64,000 nt of DNA from Azorhizobium caulinodans ORS 571 (GTDB lineage: Bacteria; Pseudomonadota; Alphaproteobacteria; Rhizobiales; Xanthobacteraceae). The stretch is taken from assembly GCF_000010525.1 (NCBI RefSeq), contig NC_009937.1, forward strand, positions 3,415,501 through 3,479,500, in the 5' to 3' direction. The notes below the pieces were generated by a model that was not told the DNA's origin, did no database searches, and saw only the letters and a program-made list of their open reading frames with translations. The translations under genes and the position numbers were made by a program. Of this stretch, positions 1 to 9,805 are shown piece by piece (position 1 is the stretch's first letter; every line of letters starts with the position of its first letter).

Positions 1-258
1 ATGGCCCCGCCTTTGAAGGCGGAGGCGGATTTCTTCGTCCTCACCGAAATCCCCATGTCCATCTGCCCCTTCTGCTCTTCGGATGCGGACTGGCCGGACA
101 ATATCGTCGTCATCTATCTCGACCGCGCCCAGACCTTCGAACAGGCCAACGCCCTCATCGAGGTGCGCGGCACGCTGGAAGTGGGCTCCTGGACCGATCC
201 CAACACCGGCTTCGTCAGCCTGCTGCGCCTGCGCCGCGCCAGCTTCCGCAAGGCGTGA
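1..258 (+). CDS. C-terminal part of a small conserved protein, upstream partner of an ABC exporter (5' end outside window)
   Basis: The reading frame is open from the first base, so the first visible ATG need not be the true start and the gene probably begins upstream. The 85 visible residues include a CPFC motif near residue 22 and an ADWPDNIVVIYL stretch, followed by a VRGTLEVGSW strand. This resembles, from memory, the C-terminal half of DUF3299-like small proteins encoded next to LolD/FtsX-type ABC genes. The stop lies 3 bases before the GTG of the ATPase gene, so they are one operon. The role is unknown; the paired cysteines could bind metal or form a disulfide, which is inference. Confidence 0.55.
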   Translation: MAPPLKAEADFFVLTEIPMSICPFCSSDADWPDNIVVIYLDRAQTFEQANALIEVRGTLEVGSWTDPNTGFVSLLRLRRASFRKA

Positions 259-261
259 GAC

Positions 262-927
262 GTGGCCGCCCTCAGCATCCGCGACCTTGAGGTGCGCTTT
301 CCAGGCCTCGCCCAGCCGGCGCTGGCCATTCCCGCGCTGGACCTCGACCGGGGGGCGCGCGTCGCGGTGAGCGGGCCGTCCGGCTGCGGCAAGACCACCC
401 TACTCAACGTCCTCTCCGGCCTCGAAAAGATCGGCCACGGCCATGTGGCATGGGCGGACACGGACCTGTCCCGCCTCGGCGAAGGCGCGCGCGACCGCTG
501 GCGTGCCGCCCATGTGGGGCTGGTGATGCAGGATTTCCATCTCTTCCCCGGCCTCTCGGCGCTGGAGAATGTGCTACTGCCCCAGCGCCTCGGCTGCTGG
601 CGCCTCCAGCCATCCAAACGGGTGGAAGCGCTGCGCCTCCTGGAGCGCGTGGGCCTGCCCAATCCGCGCCAGCCGGTGGAAACGCTCTCGCGCGGCCAGA
701 TGCAGCGCGTGGCCGTTGCCCGCGCCCTCATCGCGCGCCCCGAAATCCTGATCGCCGACGAGCCCACCGCCAGCCTCGATGCGGAGGCGGGAGCGGCGGT
801 GGCCGATCTGCTGCTGGATCTGGCGCAGGAAGCGCAGGCGACGCTCATCGTCGCAACCCATGATCCGCGTCTCGCCGGCCGCCTCTCCCGCACGCTCCGG
901 CTGGATGCCGGGCGGCTCGCCGCCTGA
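262..927 (+). CDS. ABC transporter ATP-binding protein (LolD/MacB type)
   Basis: This 221-residue protein is a single nucleotide-binding domain. It shows a Walker [10 protein letters not shown] near residue 38, a signature LSRGQMQRV and a Walker [11 protein letters not shown] followed by the H-loop ATHDPRLA. Family length and the adjacent FtsX-like permease place it in the LolD/MacB group of exporters or extractors that act at the inner membrane. The start is a GTG placed 3 bases after the upstream stop. The substrate cannot be read from the sequence. Confidence 0.9.
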   Translation: MAALSIRDLEVRFPGLAQPALAIPALDLDRGARVAVSGPSGCGKTTLLNVLSGLEKIGHGHVAWADTDLSRLGEGARDRWRAAHVGLVMQDFHLFPGLSALENVLLPQRLGCWRLQPSKRVEALRLLERVGLPNPRQPVETLSRGQMQRVAVARALIARPEILIADEPTASLDAEAGAAVADLLLDLAQEAQATLIVATHDPRLAGRLSRTLRLDAGRLAA

Positions 928-934
928 GGCACCC

Positions 935-2209
935 ATGTTTCGCTTCATCGCAGCGGATCTCCGGCGGCAATGGATCGGCGTTCTCGCTGTCACACTCATC
1001 ATTGCGCTGGCGGTGGCGCTGGGCGTGGTCGTCACCCTTCAGGAGCGTGCCCTGCGGCTGGGCAGCGCGCGGGCGGCGCAGGCGTTCGATCTCGTCCTGG
1101 GCGCGCCAGGCAGTGAGACGCAACTGGTGCTCTCGGCCATCTTCCTCCAGCCCGCGCCTCTGCCGCTGATGAGTGGCGAAGTGCTGGCCGGGCTCGTTGC
1201 GGACCCGCGCGTCGCCTGGGCGGCGCCGGTGGGCTTCGGCGATTTCGTGGATGACTATCCCATCGTCGGCACCACACAGCCGCTCATCGACGGCCTCACG
1301 AAAATGACGGAGGGCCGCAGTTTCGCCCGGCTGGATGAGGCGGTGGTGGGCGCCGCCGTGCCCAAGGCGCTGGGCGCGGCCTTCCACCCCATGCACGGGC
1401 AGGTGGGCGGACCTGCCGAAGTCCATGGCCGCATCACCTATCGCGTGGTGGGTCGACTCGCCCCGACCGGCACGCCGTGGGACCGGGCCGTGCTGGTGCC
1501 CATCGAGGCGGTGTGGCGCGTGCACGGGGCCGAGGCCGCCACCGGCCATGCCGACCATGACGCGCCGGAGACCGGCCGTCCCCGCAGCCTTGCGGACGCC
1601 CATCAGGCACACCGCGACATGGCGCCGGATCTCGACGATGCCATCAACCCCGATGCCATTGCCGCCCCCGGCGCGCCGGGCCTGCCGGCCATCGTGGTGA
1701 AGCCGAAGACCATAGCCGATGCCTACAAGCTGCGGCGAGACTATCGGTCCGATCATTCCCTCGCCGTCTTCCCCGGCGAGGTGCTCACCCGCCTTTATGC
1801 GACGCTGGGCGATGCCCGGCAGGTGATCGCGCTGGTGGCCGTCGGCGCGCAAGTGCTGGTGGGGGCCGCCATCCTTCTGGTGGTGGTCATCCACGTGCTC
1901 CAGCGCCGCAAGCAGATCGGCGCGCTCCGGGCTTTCGGGGCGCCGCGTCTCGCCGTCTTCGGCATCGTCTGGCTGGAGGTTCTGGCGCTGCTCGCGACGG
2001 GACTCGTGGCGGGCTTTGCCATCGGCTATGCCGCCGCCCGCCTCATCTCGCGCACGCTGGAACAGGCGAGCGGCATCGCTTTGCCCGTCGCCTTCCTGCC
2101 GGGCGATGCGACGGCGCTGGCGCTGCTGTTCGCGGTCGGCGGGCTGGTGGCGCTGATCCCGGCCCTGCTCGCCTATCGCCAATCGCCGGCGCAGGCACTG
2201 CGCGGTTGA
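935..2209 (+). CDS. ABC transporter permease, FtsX/MacB-like
   Basis: This protein has 424 residues. One hydrophobic segment near residues 12-32 is followed by a long periplasmic region (about 35-290), then three membrane segments in the C-terminal third with the FtsX-type sequence [15 protein letters not shown] between the first two. This is the MacB/LolC architecture. The periplasmic loop is His/Asp rich around residues 195-225 (HADHDAPE), which might bind metal; that is a guess. The ATG at 935 lies 7 bases after the ATPase stop; the frame is open further 5' but that part overlaps the ATPase gene. It forms the exporter with the preceding ATPase. Confidence 0.85.
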   Translation: MFRFIAADLRRQWIGVLAVTLIIALAVALGVVVTLQERALRLGSARAAQAFDLVLGAPGSETQLVLSAIFLQPAPLPLMSGEVLAGLVADPRVAWAAPVGFGDFVDDYPIVGTTQPLIDGLTKMTEGRSFARLDEAVVGAAVPKALGAAFHPMHGQVGGPAEVHGRITYRVVGRLAPTGTPWDRAVLVPIEAVWRVHGAEAATGHADHDAPETGRPRSLADAHQAHRDMAPDLDDAINPDAIAAPGAPGLPAIVVKPKTIADAYKLRRDYRSDHSLAVFPGEVLTRLYATLGDARQVIALVAVGAQVLVGAAILLVVVIHVLQRRKQIGALRAFGAPRLAVFGIVWLEVLALLATGLVAGFAIGYAAARLISRTLEQASGIALPVAFLPGDATALALLFAVGGLVALIPALLAYRQSPAQALRG

Positions 2210-2323
2210 GCGAGGCCAGCGGGCAACTGCCGTTGCGTCCGCTTGCCAAGGGCCAAGGCGAAGCTGCTACAAAGCGCTATCCGCCGGCCGCGCCGGCGCC
2301 CCGCCCACGGAGTTTTCCGCCAC

Positions 2324-3379
2324 ATGCTTGAGTATCGCAGGCTCGGACGCACCGACCTCAAGGTGTCGTCCATCATGCTCGGCACCATGACCTGGGGCCA
2401 GCAGAACACGGAAGCCGAAGGCCACGCCCAGCTCGACCTCGCGCTCGATGCCGGCATCAACTTCATCGACACCGCCGAACTCTATTCCATCCCGCCCATG
2501 GCGGAGACGCAGGGCTCCACCGAGCGGATCATTGGTCAGTGGTTCAAGAGCCGCAAAAATCGCGACAAGGTGATTCTCGCCTCGAAGGTGGTGGGCCGCT
2601 CCGACAGCACCTATTTCCGCGCCTCCGGCGAAGGCACGAAGCTCGACCGGGCGAATATCACCGAGGCGGTCGAGAACTCCCTGAAGCGCCTCCAGACGGA
2701 CTATATCGACCTCTACCAGCTCCACTGGCCGGACCGCGCCGTGCCGCTCTTCGGCAATTCGGCCGGCACCCGCGCGCGGGGCGGCGGGGACGGCACGGAA
2801 GTGCCGGTCGCCGAGACGCTGGGCGTGCTGGAGGATCTGGTGAAGGCCGGCAAGATCCGCCACATCGGCCTCTCCAACGAGACCGCATGGGGCGCGCATA
2901 AATTCCTGCTGGAAGCCGAGCGCGGGCATGGTCCGCGTATCGTCTCGGTCCAGAACGCCTACAACCTCATCAACCGCACCTATGAGGTGGGGCTGGCGGA
3001 ATTTGCCGAGCGGGATGATGTGGGCCTGCTCGCTTACTCCCCCCTCGCGCAGGGTTTCCTCACTGGCAAGTATCGCCAGGGCGCCCGGCCCGAGGGCGCG
3101 CGCATGACGCTGTTCAATCGCGGCCAGCGCTACGAAAAGCCCGGCACGGCGGAAGCCATCGAGGATTATGCGGCGCTGGCGAAGGAACTCGGCCTGTCGC
3201 TCGTTCAGCTCTCGCTCGCCTGGGTGACGTCGCGGCCCTTCGTGACCGCCAACATCATCGGCGCGACCAGCATCGCCCAGTTGAAGGAAAACCTCGCCAC
3301 CGTGGATGTCGCCATCACGCAGGAGATCGAAGAGAAGGTGAACGCCATCTTCCAGCTGCGCGGCAGCCCGGCGCCCTGA
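2324..3379 (+). CDS. tas: aldo/keto reductase, Tas family
   Basis: This 351-residue NADPH-dependent aldo/keto reductase begins MLEYRRLGRTDLKVS, the usual N-terminus of the Tas subfamily (E. coli Tas is about 346 residues). The AKR catalytic tetrad can be followed: Asp in FIDTAELYS, the Tyr of the same motif, Lys in ILASKVVG and His in LYQLHWPDR. The Tas-type insert with GGDGTEVPVAETLGVLEDL is present. The frame is open 27 codons further 5', but the start at 2324 matches the family and has a weak GGAG-like site upstream. It is monocistronic, between an exporter pair and a convergent peptidase operon. The physiological substrate is unknown. Confidence 0.88.
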   Translation: MLEYRRLGRTDLKVSSIMLGTMTWGQQNTEAEGHAQLDLALDAGINFIDTAELYSIPPMAETQGSTERIIGQWFKSRKNRDKVILASKVVGRSDSTYFRASGEGTKLDRANITEAVENSLKRLQTDYIDLYQLHWPDRAVPLFGNSAGTRARGGGDGTEVPVAETLGVLEDLVKAGKIRHIGLSNETAWGAHKFLLEAERGHGPRIVSVQNAYNLINRTYEVGLAEFAERDDVGLLAYSPLAQGFLTGKYRQGARPEGARMTLFNRGQRYEKPGTAEAIEDYAALAKELGLSLVQLSLAWVTSRPFVTANIIGATSIAQLKENLATVDVAITQEIEEKVNAIFQLRGSPAP

Positions 3380-3387
3380 TCCACGAA

Positions 3388-3412
3388 CGGCGCGCGGGCT
3401 GCCCGCGCGCCG
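3388..3412. terminator. GC-rich perfect hairpin between convergent genes
   Basis: CGGCGCGCGGGC and its exact complement flank a single central base, giving a 12-bp perfect arm. It lies between the stop of the Tas gene (3379) and the stop of the isoaspartyl peptidase gene on the other strand (3419). No clear T-tract follows, so a bidirectional terminator is likely from position but not proven. Confidence 0.5.
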
Positions 3413-3418
3413 GACCTC

Positions 3419-4348
3419 TCAGAAAATCGCGGTGTGCATGGAGCCGTCGGCCTGCATCCAGGCGCGGTACATGCCCTCGCTGTTGAAGGGCAGCGAAATA
3501 GCCCCCGTCCGGTCCACGGCGATGAGGCCGCCCGAGCCGCCCAGCGGCGCCAGCTCGCGCACGATGCCCTCGCTGGCCCTCTTCAGGCTCTGCCCGGCCC
3601 AGCGCATCCGCGCGTCGATCTCATGGCCCACCGCATAGCGGATGAAATATTCGCCATGCCCGGTCGCCGAGACGGCGCAGGTGGCGTCATCCGCCCATGT
3701 GCCCGCGCCAAAGACAGGGCTGTCGCCCACGCGGCCGGGGAGCTTCGCCGTCATGCCGCCGGTGGAGGTGGCGGCGGCCAGATGGCCATGGCTGTCGAGC
3801 GCCACCGCACCCACCGTGCCATGCTTGCGGGCCGCGTCGCCATCATCGGGCGCGCCGGTGCGGCGGCGCTCCAGCTCGCGGGCAAGTGCCTCCTGCCGGG
3901 CGGGGGTCAAGAAATAGTCCTCCGGCATGATCTCAAGGCCGCTCTCGCGGCAGAAGGCGTTGGCGCCGCTCCCAGTCAGCATGACATGCTCGGTCTTTTC
4001 CATCACGGCGCGGGCGGCGAGGATGGGATTGCGCGGGCCGAAGATGCCCGCCACCGCGCCGGCCCGGCGGTCCCGTCCGTCCATGATGGCGGCATCCATC
4101 TCCAGCGTGCCCGCGCTGGTGAGCACGGCGCCACGCCCGGCATTGAACAGCGGCTCGTCCTCCAGCGCCATGACCGTGGCCGTCACCGCATCGAGCGCTG
4201 AACCGCCGCTCTCCAGCACGGCCCGGCCGGCGGAGAGCGCGGTGAGAAGCCCCTGCGTATAGGCGGCCTCGCGCTCTGGCGTCATGGCGGAGCGGCGGAT
4301 GGTGCCGGCGCCGCCGTGCAGCGCGAGAACGGGCTTGAACTCGGGCAT
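3419..4348 (-). CDS. iaaA: isoaspartyl peptidase / L-asparaginase (plant-type, Ntn hydrolase)
   Basis: The protein has 309 residues and belongs to the EcAIII/IaaA family. These enzymes cleave themselves in front of a threonine and then hydrolyse beta-aspartyl dipeptides and asparagine. The nucleophile is Thr178 in the HGTVGAVALD motif, matching Thr179 of E. coli EcAIII, and the substrate-binding GMTAKLPGRVGDSP and GHGE motifs are present. The ATG at 4348 is chosen because GGAGG lies 5 bases upstream; a GTG two codons earlier overlaps that site. It is the last gene of the peptide operon, as iaaA is next to gsiABCD in E. coli. No export signal is visible, so it is cytoplasmic. Confidence 0.93.
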   Translation of the reverse strand: MPEFKPVLALHGGAGTIRRSAMTPEREAAYTQGLLTALSAGRAVLESGGSALDAVTATVMALEDEPLFNAGRGAVLTSAGTLEMDAAIMDGRDRRAGAVAGIFGPRNPILAARAVMEKTEHVMLTGSGANAFCRESGLEIMPEDYFLTPARQEALARELERRRTGAPDDGDAARKHGTVGAVALDSHGHLAAATSTGGMTAKLPGRVGDSPVFGAGTWADDATCAVSATGHGEYFIRYAVGHEIDARMRWAGQSLKRASEGIVRELAPLGGSGGLIAVDRTGAISLPFNSEGMYRAWMQADGSMHTAIF

Positions 4349-4358
4349 CGTCACCTCC

Positions 4359-5177
4359 TCAGCGCAGGACGGCAGACATGGCGGAGAGCGCCGTCATCCA
4401 GCCCACCGCCTCCGCGGCATCGGCGCAGGCGAAGGCGAGCGTCGTCGCGTCCTGCCGGCGCGCGGGCGGCAGGACCGCTCCCTGATCCGCGAGCGCCGGG
4501 CTGTTCATCACGAATTCCGCCACGAACGGTCCCGGAATGGTGAAGGGCCGCATGGCCCGAAGGTTCGCGAGCGCCTGCCGGGCGCCGGCGGCGATGGCGG
4601 CGCGGGCCTTCTCCACCGCCATCTGCCGCGCGGCGCGATTGGAGAGCGCCGTCTTCACGCACACCGCCTCGGCCTGCGGGAAGAGGTCGCGTGCCTCCTC
4701 CACCAGTCGATCATCGCCCGTCACCAGCGCCACGGGCACGCCGAGCTGGCCGGCATAGGCGCCATAGATGCCCGGCTCGCCCAGCGCGCGGCCGGCAAGG
4801 CGCACCTCGCGGAAGGCGAAGGAATTGGTGGTGTGCGCCAGCACGCCGAAATTGGAGGCCGCCGCATGATGGCCGACGAGGAAGACGGCGGCGAAATCGC
4901 GGGTGAGCCCCGCCGCCATGTTGAAGGGCTTGGGCTTGCCGAGGATGAGGTCGGCGCGCGGATCGAGCAGTTCGGGAATGATGTTGCTCATGGGGCCGTG
5001 GCTGTCGTTCACCAGCACCTCGGTCGCCCCGCCCTCGAAGGCACCGGCGATGGCGGCATTGACCTCCTCGGTCATCAGCCGGCGGGCGCGCTCATATTCC
5101 GCATTGCCCGGCTGCCCCTGCTGGGGAGAGACCACGCCCGCCACACCCTCGATGTCGGCGGAGATGTAAACCTTCAT
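4359..5177 (-). CDS. dppA: D-aminopeptidase DppA, M55 family
   Basis: This 272-residue zinc peptidase releases N-terminal D-amino acids from short peptides. Residues equivalent to the B. subtilis DppA metal and active sites are visible: Asp8 and Glu10 (SADIEG), His60 (NDSHGPMSN), His104, His115 and Glu134. B. subtilis DppA works as a ring-shaped decamer, which I infer here by homology. The gene lies 26 bases downstream of the P1 peptidase and its stop is next to the ribosome site of iaaA, so the three peptidases are co-translated. It has no signal peptide and acts on imported peptides. Confidence 0.93.
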   Translation of the reverse strand: MKVYISADIEGVAGVVSPQQGQPGNAEYERARRLMTEEVNAAIAGAFEGGATEVLVNDSHGPMSNIIPELLDPRADLILGKPKPFNMAAGLTRDFAAVFLVGHHAAASNFGVLAHTTNSFAFREVRLAGRALGEPGIYGAYAGQLGVPVALVTGDDRLVEEARDLFPQAEAVCVKTALSNRAARQMAVEKARAAIAAGARQALANLRAMRPFTIPGPFVAEFVMNSPALADQGAVLPPARRQDATTLAFACADAAEAVGWMTALSAMSAVLR

Positions 5178-5203
5178 GTCCTTGAACCTTCGTGTCCTGT
5201 CGC

Positions 5204-6250
5204 TCAGCCGCCCAGCACGTCGGCGAGGGAGGGGCGCATGTGGCCGTCGCGGCCGCGCGTTCTCGGGGCGGCGAGAAGCGCATTCAGCACCGCCTCCTGC
5301 GTGGCATCGGCCGCCGCGCGGAACGGCAGGTCGATGCGGTTTTCGTTCAGCACCATGCGCGGCAGAAGATCGGCCGTCTCATGGTGAGCGATGCGGGCGG
5401 CGGTGGAGAAGGCGAGCGCGATATCGCCCGAGCCATTGCCCCAGAAGGCGCCGAGCTTCGCCAACCCTGCCCCGCACCGCCGCGCGATGCGCTTCAACTG
5501 CCGGCTCTCCAGCGGAATGTCGGTGGCGAGCACGATGATGACCGACCCACGTTCGGGTGCATCCACGGACGCGAAGTCGGACTTGCGCAGCTTCGGCACC
5601 TCCGGCCTCCGGCCGTCGGGCAGCACGAGATCGCCGGCGCGCCCGAAATTGGCGAGCACCAGCACGCCAAGCGTGTAATCCCGCCCATCGAGCGTCAGCA
5701 GGCGGGATGCGGTGGCGATGCCGCCCTTGAAGCCGAAAGCGCTCATGCCGGCCCCTGCCCCCACCGCCCCTTCCGGCACCATTCCGGACACGGCAGCATC
5801 GAGCGCGGCATGGGCGTCGTCCACGGTCAGGGCCAGCGCCCGGATGTCGGAGAGCCAGCCGTCGTTGCACTCCATCACCACCGGGTTCACGGTGCCGGTC
5901 TCGCGCCCGATGTCGGGATTGGCGGCCAGCGCCCGGCGCACCAGCGCTTCGAAGCCGGTGCCGACGGAGAGCGTATTGCCCAGAAGGATGGGCGTCTCGA
6001 GCTGGCCCAGCTCCTCCACCTGGATCAGCCCGCAGCTCTTGCCGAAGCCGTTGATCACCTCGACCGCCGCCGGCAGCTTCTCGCGGAACAGGTCGCCTTC
6101 ATGCGGCACCAGCGCGGTAAAGCCGGTGCGCACGTCGCCATCCACCAGGGTCCGGTGGCCGACGCGCACGCCGGGCACATCGGTGATGGCGTTGAGCGGT
6201 CCCGGCGGCAGGCTGCCGCAGACGAGGCCGAAATCGCGGGCGCGCTTCAC
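5204..6250 (-). CDS. P1 (DmpA/BapA) family aminopeptidase / beta-peptidase
   Basis: This 348-residue Ntn-type hydrolase of peptidase family S58/P1 is made as a precursor cut before a serine. The cleavage site is the Gly-Ser of RGSVIIVLATD, making Ser236 the likely nucleophile (Ser250 in Ochrobactrum DmpA). The family signatures GNTLSVGTGFEALVRRAL, GAGAGMSAFGFKGGIATASR and the N-terminal ITDVPGVRVGH are intact. Members release N-terminal L- or D-residues or beta-amino acids; which of these applies cannot be read here. The start lies 1 base beyond the stop of the gsiD-like permease gene, so expression is coupled to import. Confidence 0.9.
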   Translation of the reverse strand: MKRARDFGLVCGSLPPGPLNAITDVPGVRVGHRTLVDGDVRTGFTALVPHEGDLFREKLPAAVEVINGFGKSCGLIQVEELGQLETPILLGNTLSVGTGFEALVRRALAANPDIGRETGTVNPVVMECNDGWLSDIRALALTVDDAHAALDAAVSGMVPEGAVGAGAGMSAFGFKGGIATASRLLTLDGRDYTLGVLVLANFGRAGDLVLPDGRRPEVPKLRKSDFASVDAPERGSVIIVLATDIPLESRQLKRIARRCGAGLAKLGAFWGNGSGDIALAFSTAARIAHHETADLLPRMVLNENRIDLPFRAAADATQEAVLNALLAAPRTRGRDGHMRPSLADVLGG

Positions 6251-6251
6251 C

Positions 6252-7145
6252 TCAGGCCATCTTCAGCTTGGGATCGAGCGCATCGCGCAGGCCATCGCCA
6301 AGCAGGTTGAAGGCGAGCACGGTGATGAAGATGGCGATGCCGGGGAACAGCGTCACGTTGTCCGCGACGCCAATGTAGCTGCGCCCGTCGGCCAACATGG
6401 CGCCCCATTCCGGGCTCGGCGGCTGCGCGCCAAGGCCGATGAAGCTCAGGCTCGCGGCGGTGAGAATGGAGGTGCCGATGCGCATGGAGAAATAGACGAT
6501 GACGTTCGGCAGCGCGCCCGGCAGCAGATGGCGCATCATGATGACGCGGTCCTTCACGCCGATGGCGCGGGCCGCATCCACATAGACCGCCCGCTTCAGC
6601 GAGAGGGTGGAGCCGCGCGCGAGGCGGGCGAAGATCGGCACGGAGAATACCGCCACCGCGTAGATGACGTTGTCGATGCCCGGCCCGAGGATGGCGATGA
6701 CGCCGATGGCCAGCAGGATGCCGGGGAAGGCCAGCAGCACATCGCATACACGCATGATGACGCTGTCGATGAGGCCGCCGTAATAGCCCGAGACGACACC
6801 AAGCGTGACGCCCACGAAGCCCCCCAGCGACACGGAGAGGAAGCCCACCGCCAGCGAGATGCGGGCCCCGAAGATGATGCGCGAGAAGACATCGCGCCCA
6901 TAGGCATCGGTGCCCGCCCAGTGGGCCGCGCTCGGGCCCTGGAGGATGGCCATGTAATCGGGCGTCGAGGGATCATAGGGCGCAACCCACGGCGCGAAGA
7001 TCGCGACCAGAAGGAGCGCCAGCAGGAAGGCGCCGGCGACGAGCGCCACCTTCTGCTTGCGGAAGCGGCGCCAGAACTCGCTGACCGGCGTGCGCATGGC
7101 GCGCGGCGCGGCGGGAGAAGCGGAGGCGGAGGTCGCGGCGCTCAT
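6252..7145 (-). CDS. gsiD: peptide ABC transporter permease, DppC/GsiD type
   Basis: This 297-residue inner-membrane permease carries the N-terminal OppC-type segment ([20 protein letters not shown]), the [18 protein letters not shown] motif typical of DppC/GsiD, and about six membrane spans. The ATPase-contact EAA loop reads [24 protein letters not shown]. Its start overlaps the gsiC stop by 4 bases. The name follows the E. coli iaaA-gsiABCD gene group; substrate is inferred to be short peptides because three peptidase genes follow directly. Confidence 0.9.
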   Translation of the reverse strand: MSAATSASASPAAPRAMRTPVSEFWRRFRKQKVALVAGAFLLALLLVAIFAPWVAPYDPSTPDYMAILQGPSAAHWAGTDAYGRDVFSRIIFGARISLAVGFLSVSLGGFVGVTLGVVSGYYGGLIDSVIMRVCDVLLAFPGILLAIGVIAILGPGIDNVIYAVAVFSVPIFARLARGSTLSLKRAVYVDAARAIGVKDRVIMMRHLLPGALPNVIVYFSMRIGTSILTAASLSFIGLGAQPPSPEWGAMLADGRSYIGVADNVTLFPGIAIFITVLAFNLLGDGLRDALDPKLKMA

Positions 7146-8062
7146 TTGTAGCGGATCTCCGGATTGGCGAAGGCGTAGAGCACGTCCACCGCGAGGTTGA
7201 TGAAGATGAACTCCAGCGAGAACAGCAAAATCTCCGCCTGGATCACCGGATAGTCGCGATAGGAGACGCTATCGACGAGAAGGCGCCCGAGGCCGGGCCA
7301 GCTGAACACCGTCTCCACCACGATGGAGCCGCCCAGCAGGAAGCCGAATTGCAGGCCCGTCATGGTGATGACCGGCACCAGCGCGTTGCGCAGCGTGTGC
7401 TTCCAGATGACGGTCTTCTCGGGCACGCCCTTGGCTCTGGCGGTGCGCACATAATCCTCGCGGGCGATCTCCACGAAGGCGGAACGGGTGAAGCGGGCCA
7501 TCACCGCCGCAACGCCAAGACCGAGCGTGAAGGACGGCATCACGAAATGCGCCCAGGTGCCGTAGCCGCCGGTTGGCAGCCAGCCGAGGCGCACGGAGAA
7601 GAGGTCGATCAGCAGCAGGCCGAGCCAGAAGGAGGGGAAGGAAATGCCCGAGACGGCGATGATCATGCCGCCATAGTCCTGCCAGCGGCCGCGCTTCACG
7701 GCCGAAAGCACGCCGATGAGCAGGCCGAAGATGGTGGCCCAGATCATCGCGAAGACGGTGAGCCAGACGGTGGGCATGAGCCGCTCGCCGATCTCCGTGA
7801 TGACCGGGCGACGGGTCTTGAGCGAGATGCCGAAATCACCCTGCAACGCATTGCCCGCGAAGCGCACATACTGCTGCCACAGCGGCCCCTCGAGGCCGAG
7901 AGACTGGCGCACCGCCGCCACGTCCTCCGGCGAGGCATCCACGCCCGCAACGAGACGCGCGGGGTCGCCCGGCAGCAGATGGACGAAGGCGAACACCACC
8001 ACGGAGATCGCGAAGATCACCGGAATGATGCCCAGGAGGCGCTTGACGAGATATTCCAGCAT
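7142..8062 (-). CDS. gsiC: peptide ABC transporter permease, DppB/GsiC type
   Basis: This 306-residue permease begins [20 protein letters not shown], the usual DppB/GsiC start, and contains LLPGDPA, a large periplasmic loop, and the EAA loop [22 protein letters not shown]. The family C-terminus [15 protein letters not shown] is present. The frame stays open 36 codons further 5' but that part is Pro/Ala rich and overlaps two inverted repeats, so the ATG at 8062 is preferred. It pairs with gsiD to form the channel. Confidence 0.9.
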   Translation of the reverse strand: MLEYLVKRLLGIIPVIFAISVVVFAFVHLLPGDPARLVAGVDASPEDVAAVRQSLGLEGPLWQQYVRFAGNALQGDFGISLKTRRPVITEIGERLMPTVWLTVFAMIWATIFGLLIGVLSAVKRGRWQDYGGMIIAVSGISFPSFWLGLLLIDLFSVRLGWLPTGGYGTWAHFVMPSFTLGLGVAAVMARFTRSAFVEIAREDYVRTARAKGVPEKTVIWKHTLRNALVPVITMTGLQFGFLLGGSIVVETVFSWPGLGRLLVDSVSYRDYPVIQAEILLFSLEFIFINLAVDVLYAFANPEIRYK

Positions 8063-8119
8063 GGCGGCATCCGGCGGACGCGAAACGGGCGGGGCGCGGG
8101 CGCCCGGCGGCTGATGTGC

Positions 8120-8179
8120 GCTCCTCCCGGCCGGCGGGGGACAGCCGGGAGGAGCACCGCCCTCCACCACGAGGGCGGT
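8120..8179 (-). promoter_or_regulatory. two tandem perfect hairpins between gsiB and gsiC
   Basis: A 12-bp perfect inverted repeat (GCTCCTCCCGGC at 8120-8131 with its complement at 8144-8155, 12-nt loop) is followed at once by a 9-bp one (ACCGCCCTC at 8156-8164, complement at 8171-8179, 6-nt loop). They fill the 176-base gap after the binding-protein gene. Neither is followed by a T-run. Such structures after binding-protein genes commonly protect the upstream mRNA or attenuate read-through; this role is inferred. Confidence 0.6.
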
Positions 8180-8238
8180 GGGCGGATGCGGTTGGGGGCA
8201 GCGGGAGGGCGTTCAGCGCTCCCGGCCCCGGCCGAGTG

Positions 8239-9765
8239 TCACTTGAACTCGGCGGTTTCCACCACGAAGCCGCGATCCGGCAGCATGTAGACGCCGGAGA
8301 GGGACTTCGACTGGACCGTGATGAGCTGCGAGGCCCCGAGGAAGATCCACGGCGCATCCTCCCAGATGCGCTGCTGCGCGTCCTTATAGAAGGCGCCGCG
8401 CTTGGCCGGATCGGCGGTTTCCAACGCGCCTTCGAAGTCGGCGTCCACCTTCTCGTTCTTGTAGTAGGCGACGTTGAAGAGGTTCGGCGGGAAGCCCTTG
8501 CCCCACAGCAGCGGACGCAGCGCCCAGTCGGCGTCGCCCGTGGAGGACGACCAGCCGGTGTATTGCATCTGCACGGTCGCATCCTCGGGCTTCTGCACCG
8601 ACCAGATGCGCTGCGCCTCGACACCGGCCTCAAGCGGCGTGACCGTCACCTTCACGCCCACCTGCGCCAGCTGCTGCTGGATGAACTGCATGGCACGGAT
8701 GAAGGTGGTGTTGTTGCGGGAGAAGATCTCGGTCTCGAACCCGTTCGGATAGCCCGCTTCCGCGAGCAGCGCCTTGGCCTTGGCCACATCATAGGCATAG
8801 GGCTTCTGCGGCTCGTAGAAGCCGAGCAGGTCGGGCAGCGGAGAGAGCGAGGGCGTGCAGTAGCCGTTCTCGACCACCTTGCAATAGGCGGCCTTGTCCA
8901 CGGCATAGTTCATCGCCTGGCGCACGCGCGGGTCGTTGAACGGCTTCTTCATCGTGTTCATCGCCACGTACCAGCCGACGATGGACGGGCGGCGCACCAC
9001 TTCGAGGTTCGGCAGCTTTTCCGCCACCGGCACCAGTTCCGGCGGGAACACCGTCGCATATTGCGCCTCGCCGGCCTGCAGCATGGCAAAGCGGCTGCCG
9101 TTCTCCGGCACGGAGCGGATCGTCACGGCTTCTACCTTGGGCCAGCCGGCTTTCCAGTAATTGTCGTTCTTCTCCACCTCGAAGGTGTCCGCTGCCCAGC
9201 GCTTGAACTTGAACGCGCCGGTGCCCACAGGATTGCGGGCGATGTCCTTGCCGTACTTTTCCATGGCGGCGGGCGAGATCATCACCAGCGCCGGATGGGC
9301 GAGCGTGTTGATGAGCGCGCCGAAGGGCGTCTTCAACACAATCTTGACCGTGCTGTCGTCCACCACATCCACGCGGTCCAGCATGGAGATGAGCGAACGG
9401 CGGGAGAGCTTGTTGTCGGGGTTCGCAAGGCGCTCGAGGCTCGCCTTCACCGCAGCGGCGTTGAAGTCGGTGCCGTCGTGGAACTTCACGCCCTTGCGCA
9501 GGCGGATGGTGAATTCCGTCGCATTGTCATTGGCCTCGTAGCTCTCGGCGAGCACGGGCACGATCTTCATGTCGCGATCAAAGCCGAAGAGGCCCTGATA
9601 GACGGTGCGCATGGCCGTCTGGGACAGGGTGTCGTTGGCGTTCATGGGATCGAGGCCGGTGAGATTGTCCGGCACGACGACCACGAGCGGCTTCGCCAGC
9701 GCCAGCCCCGGCGCCATGGCCAGCGCCGCCAGCAGGCCGGCAGTCATGAGGGATTTGAGACGCAT
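8239..9765 (-). CDS. gsiB: peptide ABC transporter substrate-binding protein (SBP_bac_5, GsiB-like)
   Basis: This 508-residue periplasmic receptor has a Sec signal peptide (MRLKSLMTAGLLAALAMAPGL, cleavage probably after ALA near residue 24). The mature protein begins KPLVVVVPDNLTGLDPMNAND, the class 5 solute-binding fold. The motif LRKGVKFHDGTDFNAAAVKASLERL is characteristic of the DppA/GsiB family. The ATG at 9765 is preceded by AGAGGAAA; longer frames to the 5' have no family similarity. It lies 40 bases after gsiA and is followed by strong hairpins before gsiC. Confidence 0.92.
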   Translation of the reverse strand: MRLKSLMTAGLLAALAMAPGLALAKPLVVVVPDNLTGLDPMNANDTLSQTAMRTVYQGLFGFDRDMKIVPVLAESYEANDNATEFTIRLRKGVKFHDGTDFNAAAVKASLERLANPDNKLSRRSLISMLDRVDVVDDSTVKIVLKTPFGALINTLAHPALVMISPAAMEKYGKDIARNPVGTGAFKFKRWAADTFEVEKNDNYWKAGWPKVEAVTIRSVPENGSRFAMLQAGEAQYATVFPPELVPVAEKLPNLEVVRRPSIVGWYVAMNTMKKPFNDPRVRQAMNYAVDKAAYCKVVENGYCTPSLSPLPDLLGFYEPQKPYAYDVAKAKALLAEAGYPNGFETEIFSRNNTTFIRAMQFIQQQLAQVGVKVTVTPLEAGVEAQRIWSVQKPEDATVQMQYTGWSSSTGDADWALRPLLWGKGFPPNLFNVAYYKNEKVDADFEGALETADPAKRGAFYKDAQQRIWEDAPWIFLGASQLITVQSKSLSGVYMLPDRGFVVETAEFK

Positions 9766-9805
9766 CCGGTTTTCCTCTTGTCTGGGAAGGTGTTGTTGGA
9801 AAACT

